Shown one piece after another: positions 28,010 to 35,810 of a stretch of DNA of 64,000 bases. Below the pieces are notes generated by a model that saw only the letters and a list, made by a program, of their open reading frames with translations, made no database searches and had not been told where the DNA came from. The stretch's first letter is position 1. Every line of letters starts with the position of its first letter. A program made the translations under genes and the position numbers. The stretch is from Picosynechococcus sp. PCC 7003 (GTDB taxonomy: Bacteria; Cyanobacteriota; Cyanobacteriia; Cyanobacteriales; MRBY01): positions 948,661 through 1,012,660 of the forward strand of contig NZ_CP016474.1 in NCBI RefSeq assembly GCF_001693255.1, in the 5' to 3' direction.

Positions 28010-29176
28010 TTAACCTGAAGTTTTCTCTTTTTTCTTACTACCTTTTCGCTCAAAGGGGAGCTTGTCGCGCCCTTTCTCTGACTTTTCCTGCTCATCCACC
28101 AGTTTCTGGAGATTTTCTGGTAAAGGCTCCTTCGTGAGGATAAACGTCTGTACTGTTTGGAACGCGTTAGCGATCGTCATGTACATCAATACCCCAGCCG
28201 GTAACGGGAAAAACAAGAACATCCCTGAGAAAATCAACGGCGTAATTTTGTTTACCGTTTGTTGGGCTTGTTGCTGTTGATCGCCACCGCTGTTGTTGTT
28301 GCTGCTAGGCGCCCCCCCAGAAATGGTCTGGTTAATGTAAAGGCTCACCCCAAAAAACAGCACCATGCCGAGAATATCCCAGTGGATACCATCGTCACCA
28401 TTTACGCCAATGCGGCCCAGGGCTTCAATGAAGAGAAATCCTTTATTGGCGGCGATCCCCGGTACAGTCACTTGGACGCTGACGTCACCAGGAGCAAGGG
28501 CCACGAGGGTGCCATCGGGTTGAATTTCTACCCGTTCTTGACCTTTGGTAATTTCAAAGCTGGGCTGGAGATTGTTGTCTGGATATTCAGTGGCCAGGGT
28601 CGCAAAATCCTTCCCGGAGTCACTCTGGAGAACAAATTGAGTTGTCTCGCCGACGCCAATTTTGTTACCTACGGGCAAAGAGAGGGTAATCGGGTAATGG
28701 ACGCCGCTATCAAAGTAAACATTTTGAGTTTTTACATTGACCGCCTGGGGCTGTACCTGCTCCATTTTCTCGCTGGGGAGAATTTGCAGGTTGGCGGTGT
28801 AGTTGATGTTGGCAAATGGCGATCCTCGCAGGGTTGCGAAGAGGGCGAAGAGGATGGGCATCTGCAACAGAATCGGTAAACAACCAGCGAGGGGGTTCCC
28901 AAATTCTTTATAGACCTCTGACATCGCGGCTTGCTGCTTTGCTGGGTCATTTTTGTAGCGCTCTTGGATTTCCTTCACCCGCTTTTGCATTAGGGGTTGG
29001 GTAATCTTCGTGCGTCTCATGCTGCGGATCGATTTGGCGCTTAGGGGATAAACGGCAAATCGAATCACAAGGGTCAGGGCGATGATTGCGAAGCCGTAGC
29101 TCGGCACAATGCCATAGAAAAAATCTAGGATTGGCAACATCACGTTGTTTGATAAAAATCCGATCCCAAAATCCAT
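28010..29176 (-). CDS. yidC: Membrane protein insertase YidC/Oxa1/Alb3
   Basis: A 388-aa insertase that puts membrane proteins, including photosynthetic ones, into plasma and thylakoid membranes. The core is typical: [24 protein letters not shown] (with the groove Arg), the cytoplasmic coiled hairpin [41 protein letters not shown], and late helices ([34 protein letters not shown]). Between helices 2 and 3 is a large insert (about residues 125-260) that reads like a bacterial Ig-like domain. The tail is Lys/Glu-rich, as expected for ribosome contact. Confidence 0.95.
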   Translation of the reverse strand: MDFGIGFLSNNVMLPILDFFYGIVPSYGFAIIALTLVIRFAVYPLSAKSIRSMRRTKITQPLMQKRVKEIQERYKNDPAKQQAAMSEVYKEFGNPLAGCLPILLQMPILFALFATLRGSPFANINYTANLQILPSEKMEQVQPQAVNVKTQNVYFDSGVHYPITLSLPVGNKIGVGETTQFVLQSDSGKDFATLATEYPDNNLQPSFEITKGQERVEIQPDGTLVALAPGDVSVQVTVPGIAANKGFLFIEALGRIGVNGDDGIHWDILGMVLFFGVSLYINQTISGGAPSSNNNSGGDQQQQAQQTVNKITPLIFSGMFLFFPLPAGVLMYMTIANAFQTVQTFILTKEPLPENLQKLVDEQEKSEKGRDKLPFERKGSKKKEKTSG

Positions 29177-29350
29177 GCGTCTGAAGTTCGTCTAGCTATG
29201 AGTTGTTTAAGGGTTAGTTTATCGGGTTTAGTTCTTATTTTTAATGGTTTTTCTAAAAAAGCGATGGGAGAAATGGGATTAGGGGCCACGTTTCTCCCGA
29301 CTAACCACTGGGATTTCACCCAGAAAATAATCGATAATTTTTATCTACGC

Positions 29351-29743
29351 TTAGGCGGCGATCGCCTCTAGGGGTACCCCAGTGCGGTCGGCTGCTTTTT
29401 CGGCAATGTGACTGTAGATCTCGCGGAAGTTAGGCATGGAGCGCAATTCTAGGCGACTGCCATCCTGGAGGGTCACAATCAGATCGCCCCACAGGCCAAA
29501 TCCCCGGGGAATCTTGACGATTTTTCTCACTTCGCTGTAAATAATATCGGTGCGATCGCGCCCCTGCCAGCCCCCAGTAATCGAGATGCGCCGGCTGGTA
29601 ATGCGATAGCGGAGCCACAAAGCCCGGACAATCGCTCCGACGGTTAGCGGCAAGCAGATCACCGTGAACCCCAGCAAAATATTGAAGATCAGATCCCCAA
29701 CATGGGGGCCGCCCTCATAAATCACATCTTCTTTAATGCCCAT
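29351..29743 (-). CDS. PH-domain (bPH2) membrane protein
   Basis: A 130-aa protein starting MGIKEDVIYEGGPHVGDLIFN, with one or two hydrophobic segments (about 18-48, ILLGFTVICLPLTVGAIV). A bacterial PH-like fold follows (YRITSRRISITGGWQGRDRTDIIYSEVRKIVKIP). It lies between rnpA and yidC, the usual cyanobacterial order, and its start overlaps the end of rnpA by 11 nt. Its function is unknown; position suggests a link with membrane protein insertion. Confidence 0.85.
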   Translation of the reverse strand: MGIKEDVIYEGGPHVGDLIFNILLGFTVICLPLTVGAIVRALWLRYRITSRRISITGGWQGRDRTDIIYSEVRKIVKIPRGFGLWGDLIVTLQDGSRLELRSMPNFREIYSHIAEKAADRTGVPLEAIAA

Positions 29744-30083
29744 GGAATACCTCGGCTTGGATGAGTAATCTTTTTAATTCTTGCAAAAAATGCTCATATT
29801 CGCATTCTCTGGCGTTGTACCGCACAGCAATGACGATGTGCCAACCGGGTTGAATCTGGGGCAGTAGCGTGCGACAGGCGTGGCGAATACGGCGTTTAAT
29901 TAAATTCCGAACCACTGCTTTTTTACTGACTTTGCGGCTGATGCTGATGCCAATTTTGGTTGGGGCCGCTGGCTGAGGCAAGAGAATGATTGCTAGGGCT
30001 TCACCGCGAAAGCGTTTCCCTTGACTGTAGATGGTTTTAAAATCACGCCAGTGTTTTAGGCGGTGTACTTTTGGCAGTCCCAC
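29733..30083 (-). CDS. rnpA: Ribonuclease P protein component RnpA
   Basis: A 116-aa basic protein that helps the RNase P RNA remove 5' leaders from pre-tRNAs. It starts (GTG) VGLPKVHRLKHWRDFKTIY and carries the RNR signature VVRNLIKRRIRHACR plus GISISRKVSKKAV. The frame is open 14 codons farther upstream, but the GTG at 30083 gives the family start. It lies 63 bp downstream of rpmH, the nearly universal bacterial order. Confidence 0.95.
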   Translation of the reverse strand: MGLPKVHRLKHWRDFKTIYSQGKRFRGEALAIILLPQPAAPTKIGISISRKVSKKAVVRNLIKRRIRHACRTLLPQIQPGWHIVIAVRYNARECEYEHFLQELKRLLIQAEVFHGH

Positions 30084-30146
30084 AAAGAAAATGAGAGTGA
30101 GGTAGACCGCAAGTCCCCTCACCAAAATAATGGTTTGCGCTCTGGA

Positions 30147-30284
30147 TTAAACAGTAAGGCGATGACGGCCTTTTTTTCTGCGGGCGCGGATAACATTTTG
30201 GCCGGTGTGGCTGCGCATACGAGCCCGAAAACCAGAAGTACGTTTTTGTTTGCGGACGGTGCCGCCTAGGGTCCGTTTAGTCAT
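30147..30284 (-). CDS. rpmH: 50S ribosomal protein L34
   Basis: A 45-aa very basic protein. It starts [20 protein letters not shown] and continues with the L34 signature [20 protein letters not shown]. An ATAAGGAGGACT ribosome-binding site stands just before the ATG. First gene of the rpmH-rnpA-PH-yidC-khpB-yceD set. Confidence 0.98.
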   Translation of the reverse strand: MTKRTLGGTVRKQKRTSGFRARMRSHTGQNVIRARRKKGRHRLTV

Positions 30285-30467
30285 GGAAGTCCTCCTTATA
30301 TTCCTTTGAAAATAGGTGCTCTCTCCGGAGGCGATCGCCGCCTTGCCGAAAAAATCAGAAAATGACAGTCTCTAATTATACCGTGTCCGTCAAGTTAACC
30401 AAGGACTCCGGCGAAATTGATTGCATTTGCTCCGGTCAACATCCAAGGAAAGAGAAACTGGTAATCC

Positions 30468-31244
30468 CTAAAAATCCACATCCAATAACCAAGCGCCCAA
30501 ACGGCTGGGGAGGGGGGCTCCTTGGCTGCGGGCAAAGGCCGTTACCAAATACATGCCACCTCTGGAAGGATTGTTGACACTATCGAGGATAATCTCGACA
30601 TCGCTTTCGGGGCTGAGAGGTTCCGCGAGGGTGATCACCAGGGAGCGACTGCGGGGGCCTTCCTCTTCTGGCTCAACGGCAATGTCTGGTTCAGGGGCAG
30701 GATTACTGTTGGTGGTGCTGTTTTGGTTAGCCTGTTGGGCGGCGAGGGTTTCTGAATCGAGGAACACCAATTCGCCATCGACCAGAACTAATTCACCACC
30801 GCGATCCGGTGTGGTGGCACTGGCGGCAATGTTACCGAGGATAGTTTGGCTCTGTTGGGCTGGATCCGCGGATAGGCTATCGGGATCCCAGGCGGTAGCG
30901 GCTTCGTTGAGGGCGACTTCCCGGCCATTGACCCGAACGCGGATTTTTGTGTCATCGACCCGACCATCAAAGTCGTCGGGAAAGCTGAGTTCAAAGGTTT
31001 GGAAGCGGTCGACAATTTTACTTTTTTTGATCTCTAGGTAGTAGCGATCGCGGCGGCGGGCACCGGAATTATATTCAACGGCACACTTGAGAATGTCCCC
31101 TTGGGGAATGGTTCCCCCCCAGTTGATCGTAAACGATCCACAGGGTTGGCGGGCTTCAGCCATTTGGGGCATGAAGGTCAGGCTACTGCTTAACAGGGTG
31201 GTGGCGATCGCCAAACGGGAAAGGGGAGAACGGAAGAGTTGCAT
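30468..31244 (-). CDS. DUF2808 family secreted protein
   Basis: A 258-aa protein. From the Met at 31244 there is a clear signal peptide (MQLFRSPLSRLAIATTLLSS, cleavage after a MAEA-like site). A beta-rich domain follows (FQTFELSFPDDFDGRVD; IRVRVNGREVALNEA), and a C-terminal LVITLAEPLSPESDVEIILD with NPSRGGMYLVTAFARSQG. This layout is DUF2808, a cyanobacterial family of unknown function. An acidic low-complexity insert (about 170-195, NPAPEPDIAVEPEEEG) interrupts the domain. The open frame extends 31 codons upstream but lacks features. Confidence 0.82.
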   Translation of the reverse strand: MQLFRSPLSRLAIATTLLSSSLTFMPQMAEARQPCGSFTINWGGTIPQGDILKCAVEYNSGARRRDRYYLEIKKSKIVDRFQTFELSFPDDFDGRVDDTKIRVRVNGREVALNEAATAWDPDSLSADPAQQSQTILGNIAASATTPDRGGELVLVDGELVFLDSETLAAQQANQNSTTNSNPAPEPDIAVEPEEEGPRSRSLVITLAEPLSPESDVEIILDSVNNPSRGGMYLVTAFARSQGAPLPSRLGAWLLDVDF

Positions 31245-31534
31245 ATTCACAGGCGCCTTCAAAGTCTGTAACCGATTGTGACTAAAGTTTGCGTTTTCAG
31301 CAACTCCCTTGACGAAATCCTGACGAAGAAGTGCCAACGCAACAGAGATTTACAAAAACTGATAAGACACATTACAGAGGGTGTCCGTCCAGGAAAAGAT
31401 AGCACTACACTGCGAAAAGACGCCGTAACAGCCTTATGGGGATGGCCGACGGCCCTAGATTCTCAAGGTTTTGCCACTGAATTGCTCTACATCTACCGTT
31501 CAGTCTGTTGCTATTGTTTCGTTAAGGAGTTTCT

Positions 31535-32680
31535 ATGAAAATTGCTGTTGCTCGGGAAACCGTTGCTGGAGAACGTCGGGTGGCCCTGACGCCGGATCAG
31601 GTTTCTCGTCTTGTGAAAAAAGGCTGGGAAATCCAGGTGGAGGCTGGGGCTGGTGAAGCATCTCTCCATCCCGATGCCGCCTATGAGGAAGCGGGGGCAA
31701 AAGTCGTTGGCGATCGCCCAGCCCTCTGGAGAGGAGCTGATTTGCTTGTCAAGGTGGCTGTACCCACAGAAGAAGAGGTGGCCCTCTTGCCGGAAGGGTC
31801 AATGGTGGCAAGCTTGCTGAATCCCCTGGGACAACCAGAAATCATCCAAAAATTAGCCGACAAAAACATCACCGCCTTGGGCATGGAGTTGATCCCCCGC
31901 ACCAGTCGCGCCCAAAGTATGGATGTGCTGTCTTCTCAAGCTGGGGTCGCTGGTTACAAAGCTGTTTTACTCGCCGCCGCTGCCCTACCCAAGTTTTTCC
32001 CGATGCTGACCACAGCCGCCGGCACCATTCGTCCAGCTAAGGTGTTTGTGATTGGGGCTGGGGTCGCTGGTCTCCAGGCGATCGCCACCGCCAGAAGACT
32101 CGGCGCGGTGGTCGAAGCCTTTGACATCCGGCCTGCCGTCAAAGAAGAAGTCCAAAGTCTCGGCGCTAAATTTGTCGAAGTACAACTAGAAGAGGAAACC
32201 GCCACGGCCGGAGGCTACGCCAAAGAAGTCTCTGAAGACTCGAAAAAGAAAAGCCAAGCCCTCATTTCAGACCATGTGGCCACCGCTGACGTGGTGATCA
32301 CCACCGCCCAAGTTCCTGGTCGCCGCGCCCCCGTGCTCGTAACCGATGACATGATTGCCAGGATGCAACCCGGATCAGTTTTGATCGATCTCGCTGGCGA
32401 ACAAGGAGGCAATTGCGAAGGCTGTGAAGCGGGTCGCGAAGTTCAAGTCCATGGTGCAACGATCATTGCCCCCATTAATCTTCCCTCCACGGTGCCTGTC
32501 CATGCGAGTCAAATGTTTGCCAAGAATATGGCGACCTTGCTGCAACTGCTCATTCCCGAAGGCGCGATTAATCTCGATTTTGCCGACGACATCCTAGATT
32601 CCGTTTGTGTGACCCACCAGGGAGAAATTCGCAATCAACGGGTCAAAGACGCCCTGCAACAAATGGCGGTCACAGCCTAA
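31535..32680 (+). CDS. pntA: NAD(P) transhydrogenase subunit alpha part 1 (PntA)
   Basis: A 381-aa NAD(H)-binding domain I protein. Key segments are KIAVARETVAGERRVALTPD, the mobile-loop region LIPRTSRAQSMDVLSSQA, the Rossmann motif VFVIGAGVAGLQAIATARRLG and the late ITTAQVPGRRAPVLVT. The enzyme uses the proton gradient to drive hydride transfer from NADH to NADP+. As in many bacteria the alpha subunit is split: this gene carries domain I, and the next carries its membrane helices. AAGGAG stands upstream of the ATG. First gene of pntA-pntAb-pntB. Confidence 0.97.
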   Translation: MKIAVARETVAGERRVALTPDQVSRLVKKGWEIQVEAGAGEASLHPDAAYEEAGAKVVGDRPALWRGADLLVKVAVPTEEEVALLPEGSMVASLLNPLGQPEIIQKLADKNITALGMELIPRTSRAQSMDVLSSQAGVAGYKAVLLAAAALPKFFPMLTTAAGTIRPAKVFVIGAGVAGLQAIATARRLGAVVEAFDIRPAVKEEVQSLGAKFVEVQLEEETATAGGYAKEVSEDSKKKSQALISDHVATADVVITTAQVPGRRAPVLVTDDMIARMQPGSVLIDLAGEQGGNCEGCEAGREVQVHGATIIAPINLPSTVPVHASQMFAKNMATLLQLLIPEGAINLDFADDILDSVCVTHQGEIRNQRVKDALQQMAVTA

Positions 32681-32754
32681 AAAACAGGTAATTTTTTCAG
32701 TTTTGAACTTGAACCTAAATTTATTCATCTTATCTAAAGGAGTTTTGACTGTTC

Positions 32755-33045
32755 ATGACAACAGCAACACTGCTCAGTAGCCTATTCGTATTTGTCTTGG
32801 CTTCCTTTGTGGGCTTTGAAGTAATTAATAAAGTCCCACCGACGCTACACACGCCACTCATGTCCGGTGCCAACGCCATCTCTGGTATCGCCTTAATTGG
32901 GGCCCTCTTAGTTTCTGGTGAAGAACACTGGAATTTAACGGTCATCCTCGGTCTCATTGCAGTGGTCTGCGCCACGATCAATGTTGTCGGCGGTTTTCTG
33001 GTCACAGACCGGATGCTGCAAATGTTTAAGAAGAAGGAGGCCTAG
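32755..33045 (+). CDS. pntAb: NAD(P) transhydrogenase subunit alpha part 2 (membrane helices)
   Basis: A 96-aa membrane protein with about three to four helices (LLSSLFVFVLASFVGFEVI; LIGALLVSG; TVILGLIAVVCATINVVGG). It carries the conserved VPPTLHTPLMSGANAISGI stretch of the alpha membrane part and ends FLVTDRMLQMFKKKEA. It forms half of the proton channel with PntB. AAAGGAG lies upstream, and its stop is 3 nt before the pntB start. Confidence 0.96.
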   Translation: MTTATLLSSLFVFVLASFVGFEVINKVPPTLHTPLMSGANAISGIALIGALLVSGEEHWNLTVILGLIAVVCATINVVGGFLVTDRMLQMFKKKEA

Positions 33046-33048
33046 GCG

Positions 33049-34449
33049 ATGGATAGCTTACTTACCAACGGCATTGAACTCAGTTATCTAGTGGCGGCCT
33101 GTCTTTTCATCCTGGGATTAAAAAAATTAGGCTCCCCCGCAACGGCCCGTCAGGGAAATACCATTGCAGCGGTGGGCATGTTACTAGCCGTGGTGGCGAC
33201 CCTGCTCAATCAACAGGTTTTAAACTACGGCCTGATCGCTGGGGGGATCGTCATCGGCAGTATCATCGGCGTGATCACGGCGAAAAAAGTCGAAATGACC
33301 GATATGCCCCAATTGGTCGGTCTCTTTAATGGTTTGGGGGGAGCAGCTTCGGCCCTGGTGGCGATCGCCGAATTTTGGCGACTCCTATCCCTTGGAGAAA
33401 CTCTCTCTATCACTACCAGCCTCACGATCATTTTAGGAGTACTCATTGGCGGCGTCACCCTGACCGGGAGCCTTATTGCCTTCGGCAAATTACAAGGTAT
33501 CCTGCCCGGTCGTCCTGTGATCTTCCCCGCCCAACAGATTATCAATTTTGCCATTCTGGCAGGCTTTCTCAGCGGCAGTCTTTATCTGTTCGTGAATCCG
33601 GATCCGAATATTTTTCTCAGCTTGGTGGGCATTTCCCTCGTACTGGGCGTTCTCTTTGTCATCCCCATCGGCGGTGGTGATATGCCGGTAGTGATCTCGC
33701 TACTTAATTCCTATTCTGGTCTAGCTGCCAGTGCGGCTGGGTTCGTGGTGGGCAACAATATGCTCATTATTGCCGGGGCTCTGGTGGGGGCATCGGGGAT
33801 TATCCTCACTCAAATCATGTGTAAAGCCATGAACCGCTCCATCACTAACGTCTTGTTTGCGGGCTTTGGGAGTGATGGCGGTGCCCCAGAAGACGGAAGT
33901 AGTGCGGCCATTGATGGCGCCATTAAAAGCGTAGACCCCGAAGAAAGTGCCATGATGCTTGGCTACGCCCGCAGCGTCGTCATTATTCCCGGTTATGGGA
34001 TGGCTGTGGCCCAGGCCCAACATTCCGTCAAAGAGCTGGCCGATATGCTGGAGAAAAAAGGCGTAGAAGTCAAATATGCCATTCACCCCGTGGCGGGTCG
34101 GATGCCAGGGCATATGAATGTGCTCCTCGCGGAGGCCAATGTCCCTTACACCCAGCTTTATGACATGGATGATATCAATCCCCAGTTTGATAATACGGAT
34201 GTGGCCTTAGTGATTGGTGCCAACGATGTGGTGAATCCCGCGGCGCGCCATGACAAAGGTAGTCCCATTTACGGCATGCCAATTTTAGAAGTAGATAAAG
34301 CCAAAACCACCATTGTGATCAAACGCAGTATGAGTACAGGCTTTTCTGGGGTGCAAAATGAGCTGTTCTTCAAAGATAAAACAATGATGTTGTTTGGCAG
34401 TGCCAAAGACATGGTAGAAAAAATTTCTTCTGAAGTAAAAGAGCTTTAG
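33049..34449 (+). CDS. pntB: NAD(P) transhydrogenase subunit beta (PntB)
   Basis: A 466-aa subunit. Residues 1-270 hold about nine membrane helices with DMPQLVGLFNGLGGAASALV. The C-terminal ~180 residues are the NADP(H)-binding domain III: SVVIIPGYGMAVAQAQH (nucleotide motif), YAIHPVAGRMPGHMNVLLAE, DVALVIGANDVVNPAA and MPILEVDKAKTTIVIKRSM. AAGGAGG stands upstream. Last gene of the operon; a terminator follows 58 bp later. Confidence 0.97.
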   Translation: MDSLLTNGIELSYLVAACLFILGLKKLGSPATARQGNTIAAVGMLLAVVATLLNQQVLNYGLIAGGIVIGSIIGVITAKKVEMTDMPQLVGLFNGLGGAASALVAIAEFWRLLSLGETLSITTSLTIILGVLIGGVTLTGSLIAFGKLQGILPGRPVIFPAQQIINFAILAGFLSGSLYLFVNPDPNIFLSLVGISLVLGVLFVIPIGGGDMPVVISLLNSYSGLAASAAGFVVGNNMLIIAGALVGASGIILTQIMCKAMNRSITNVLFAGFGSDGGAPEDGSSAAIDGAIKSVDPEESAMMLGYARSVVIIPGYGMAVAQAQHSVKELADMLEKKGVEVKYAIHPVAGRMPGHMNVLLAEANVPYTQLYDMDDINPQFDNTDVALVIGANDVVNPAARHDKGSPIYGMPILEVDKAKTTIVIKRSMSTGFSGVQNELFFKDKTMMLFGSAKDMVEKISSEVKEL

Positions 34450-34785
34450 GAAGCTAACAGTATTTTCTGAAGTTGTTAGTTAATTAAAGATTGTATTTAT
34501 GATTGAGCCCTAATTGTTAACCGATTAGGGTTTTTGATTGACTTGGCTTTGTCTTTTTTTACATATACAGGAGCATTCACTTTTTTCGACTTTCAGAACC
34601 CTAACGCAATTTCAAGAATCGCAACTAAGCGATCACCCCAGGGGACTGATCCCCTAATAATAGTCATAGAGCTGAATAACAAATCTCAGCGACAGACAAT
34701 CTTAAAGTGCAGTGGCAAACCCGGTTTGTTTCGTGGTTCTAACCATTGTATTTCAAGTGATTAGACGTGACGAGGCACAGCAACT
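34450..34785. other. 336-bp region between pntB and a 46-aa gene
   Basis: Holds the pntB terminator (34508-34535). Beyond it I see no convincing gene: a TTG-started frame of about 76 codons at 34534-34764 lacks a ribosome-binding site or family features. It probably carries the promoter of the following small gene. Confidence 0.5.
34508..34535 (+). terminator. Rho-independent terminator of the pnt operon
   Basis: A 7-bp stem CCCTAAT (34508-34514) with ATTAGGG (34524-34530), 9-nt loop, then TTTTT. It lies 58 bp past the pntB stop. Confidence 0.85.
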
Positions 34786-34926
34786 ATGAAAATGTTAGAA
34801 AAGCTTTTCCAGTATGTTTTACAGGGCATCAATCGGATTTTTTCACCGAATGAAGAACCTGTGCCAGAGGTCGGTGTACAACCATTTGATGGTGATCCCT
34901 ATGATGGATCGTCAGATTTAGATTAG
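34786..34926 (+). CDS. Small acidic protein, 46 aa, unknown
   Basis: A 46-codon frame starting MKMLEKLFQYVLQGINRIFS, an amphipathic helix. A Pro/Glu-rich segment follows, then VGVQPFDGDPYDGSSDLD. I believe similar short proteins occur in other cyanobacteria, but I cannot name the family. Support comes from the clean amphipathic helix, the acidic tail and a good terminator 65 bp after the stop. The upstream Shine-Dalgarno is weak (GAGGCACAGC). It could be a membrane-surface peptide. Confidence 0.6.
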   Translation: MKMLEKLFQYVLQGINRIFSPNEEPVPEVGVQPFDGDPYDGSSDLD

Positions 34927-34990
34927 TTGGTAACTTGGTTTTAGGTTGTGGGCATCAACAACAACTAGACAGTATTTCAAGTATCGATGG

Positions 34991-35025
34991 GTACCAGAAT
35001 CCTTGGGCTGGTACTCTTTCTTTTT
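34991..35025 (+). terminator. Terminator after the 46-aa gene
   Basis: A 7-bp stem GTACCAG (34991-34997) with CTGGTAC (35008-35014), 10-nt loop, followed by TCTTTCTTTTT. Confidence 0.8.
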
Positions 35026-35098
35026 GGGTAAATCTTGTTTAGCCCTTGGAAAAAAGCCCCCTAATCTTTGGGATCAAATTCTTCTTCGGGAAAACCTT

Positions 35099-35458
35099 TT
35101 ACAGCCCGACGTTGACGACTTTGGCAACATAGCGCTCCATTTCTGGGCTTTCGTCACCATAGATGCTATCGATGTGTTCGAGGCAGCAGTCAATGGCAAA
35201 TTGTTGCAACTCCTCGGTGGGCACATCAAACATTTCGGTAAATGTTTCTGGGAGAACACGGCAAAAACGGGGGCGTTCTGCGTAGATCGTGCATTTGCGG
35301 TTGGCTTGGTCGTAGTTGATGCACCAGCCATCGGGGCCGACCATGGCGAGATATTGCTCCAGTTGAGCGGGGCTGAGGTAGTCCTCAAGGTCGGGGCGAT
35401 CGCCGGGTTCGAGGTGGCAGCAAGCGCCACAGTTTTCAATACATTGCCAAGTGGGCAT
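35099..35458 (-). CDS. YkgJ-type cysteine-cluster protein
   Basis: A 119-aa protein with the YkgJ signature: Cys6, Cys10, Cys13 and Cys14 in MPTWQCIENCGACCHL. KCTIYAERPRFCRVLPETF follows, then a Cys pair in AIDCCLEHID. The cluster is thought to bind zinc or iron (family annotation: putative zinc- or iron-chelating). Function unknown. Single gene, convergent with the 46-aa gene. Confidence 0.88.
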   Translation of the reverse strand: MPTWQCIENCGACCHLEPGDRPDLEDYLSPAQLEQYLAMVGPDGWCINYDQANRKCTIYAERPRFCRVLPETFTEMFDVPTEELQQFAIDCCLEHIDSIYGDESPEMERYVAKVVNVGL

Positions 35459-35608
35459 CGGGATCCGTCTCCGGGGCGTTACAAAACTTCATTGATTTTT
35501 GCCTATTCTCAGCAAAGCAAGGCAGGCCTGACGGGGTATGATAGACATTGATTTTTAGGAAAAAAAAATTTACCCTGTTTTTTGCATTAACTCAGGAATA
35601 GGAGAAAT

Positions 35609-35740
35609 ATGGATTTTATCACAGGTTTTTTTGGTAGCCTCAACTTTGAAGTGATTTTTCAGTTGACTTTTGTCTCTTTGATCCTCATTTCGGGGCCTGT
35701 TGTTATCTTTTTGCTGGCCATTCGTGGCGGCGATATGTAA
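35609..35740 (+). CDS. psb30: Photosystem II protein Psb30 (Ycf12)
   Basis: A 43-aa single-span protein, [20 protein letters not shown] and then a hydrophobic helix ending LLAIRGGDM. The GP(V/I)VI.LLA.RGG end is the Psb30/Ycf12 signature. It sits at the periphery of photosystem II near PsbJ and cytochrome b559 and helps to stabilise the complex under high light. AGGAGA stands just upstream. A terminator follows. Confidence 0.95.
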   Translation: MDFITGFFGSLNFEVIFQLTFVSLILISGPVVIFLLAIRGGDM

Positions 35741-35769
35741 TTTTTTCTCAAAAACAAATTGTGCTCAGG

Positions 35770-35802
35770 GACAACAAACCGACAGGGGAGTTGTCTTTTT
35801 TT
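35770..35802 (+). terminator. Terminator after psb30
   Basis: A 6-bp stem GACAAC (35770-35775) with GTTGTC (35790-35795), 14-nt loop, then TTTTTTT. It lies between psb30 and convergent recJ. Confidence 0.8.
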
Positions 35803-35810
35803 GTGCTGAT

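Noticed and set aside
28259-28879. Open frame of about 206 codons on the plus strand
   Set aside because: Antisense to yidC with no recognisable domain or ribosome-binding site.
34534-34764. 76-codon frame after pntB
   Set aside because: TTG start, begins inside the terminator's T-run, no ribosome-binding site or family pattern.
34946-35551. Open frame of about 201 codons on the plus strand
   Set aside because: It covers a terminator and lies antisense to the YkgJ-type gene, whose Cys motif is clear.
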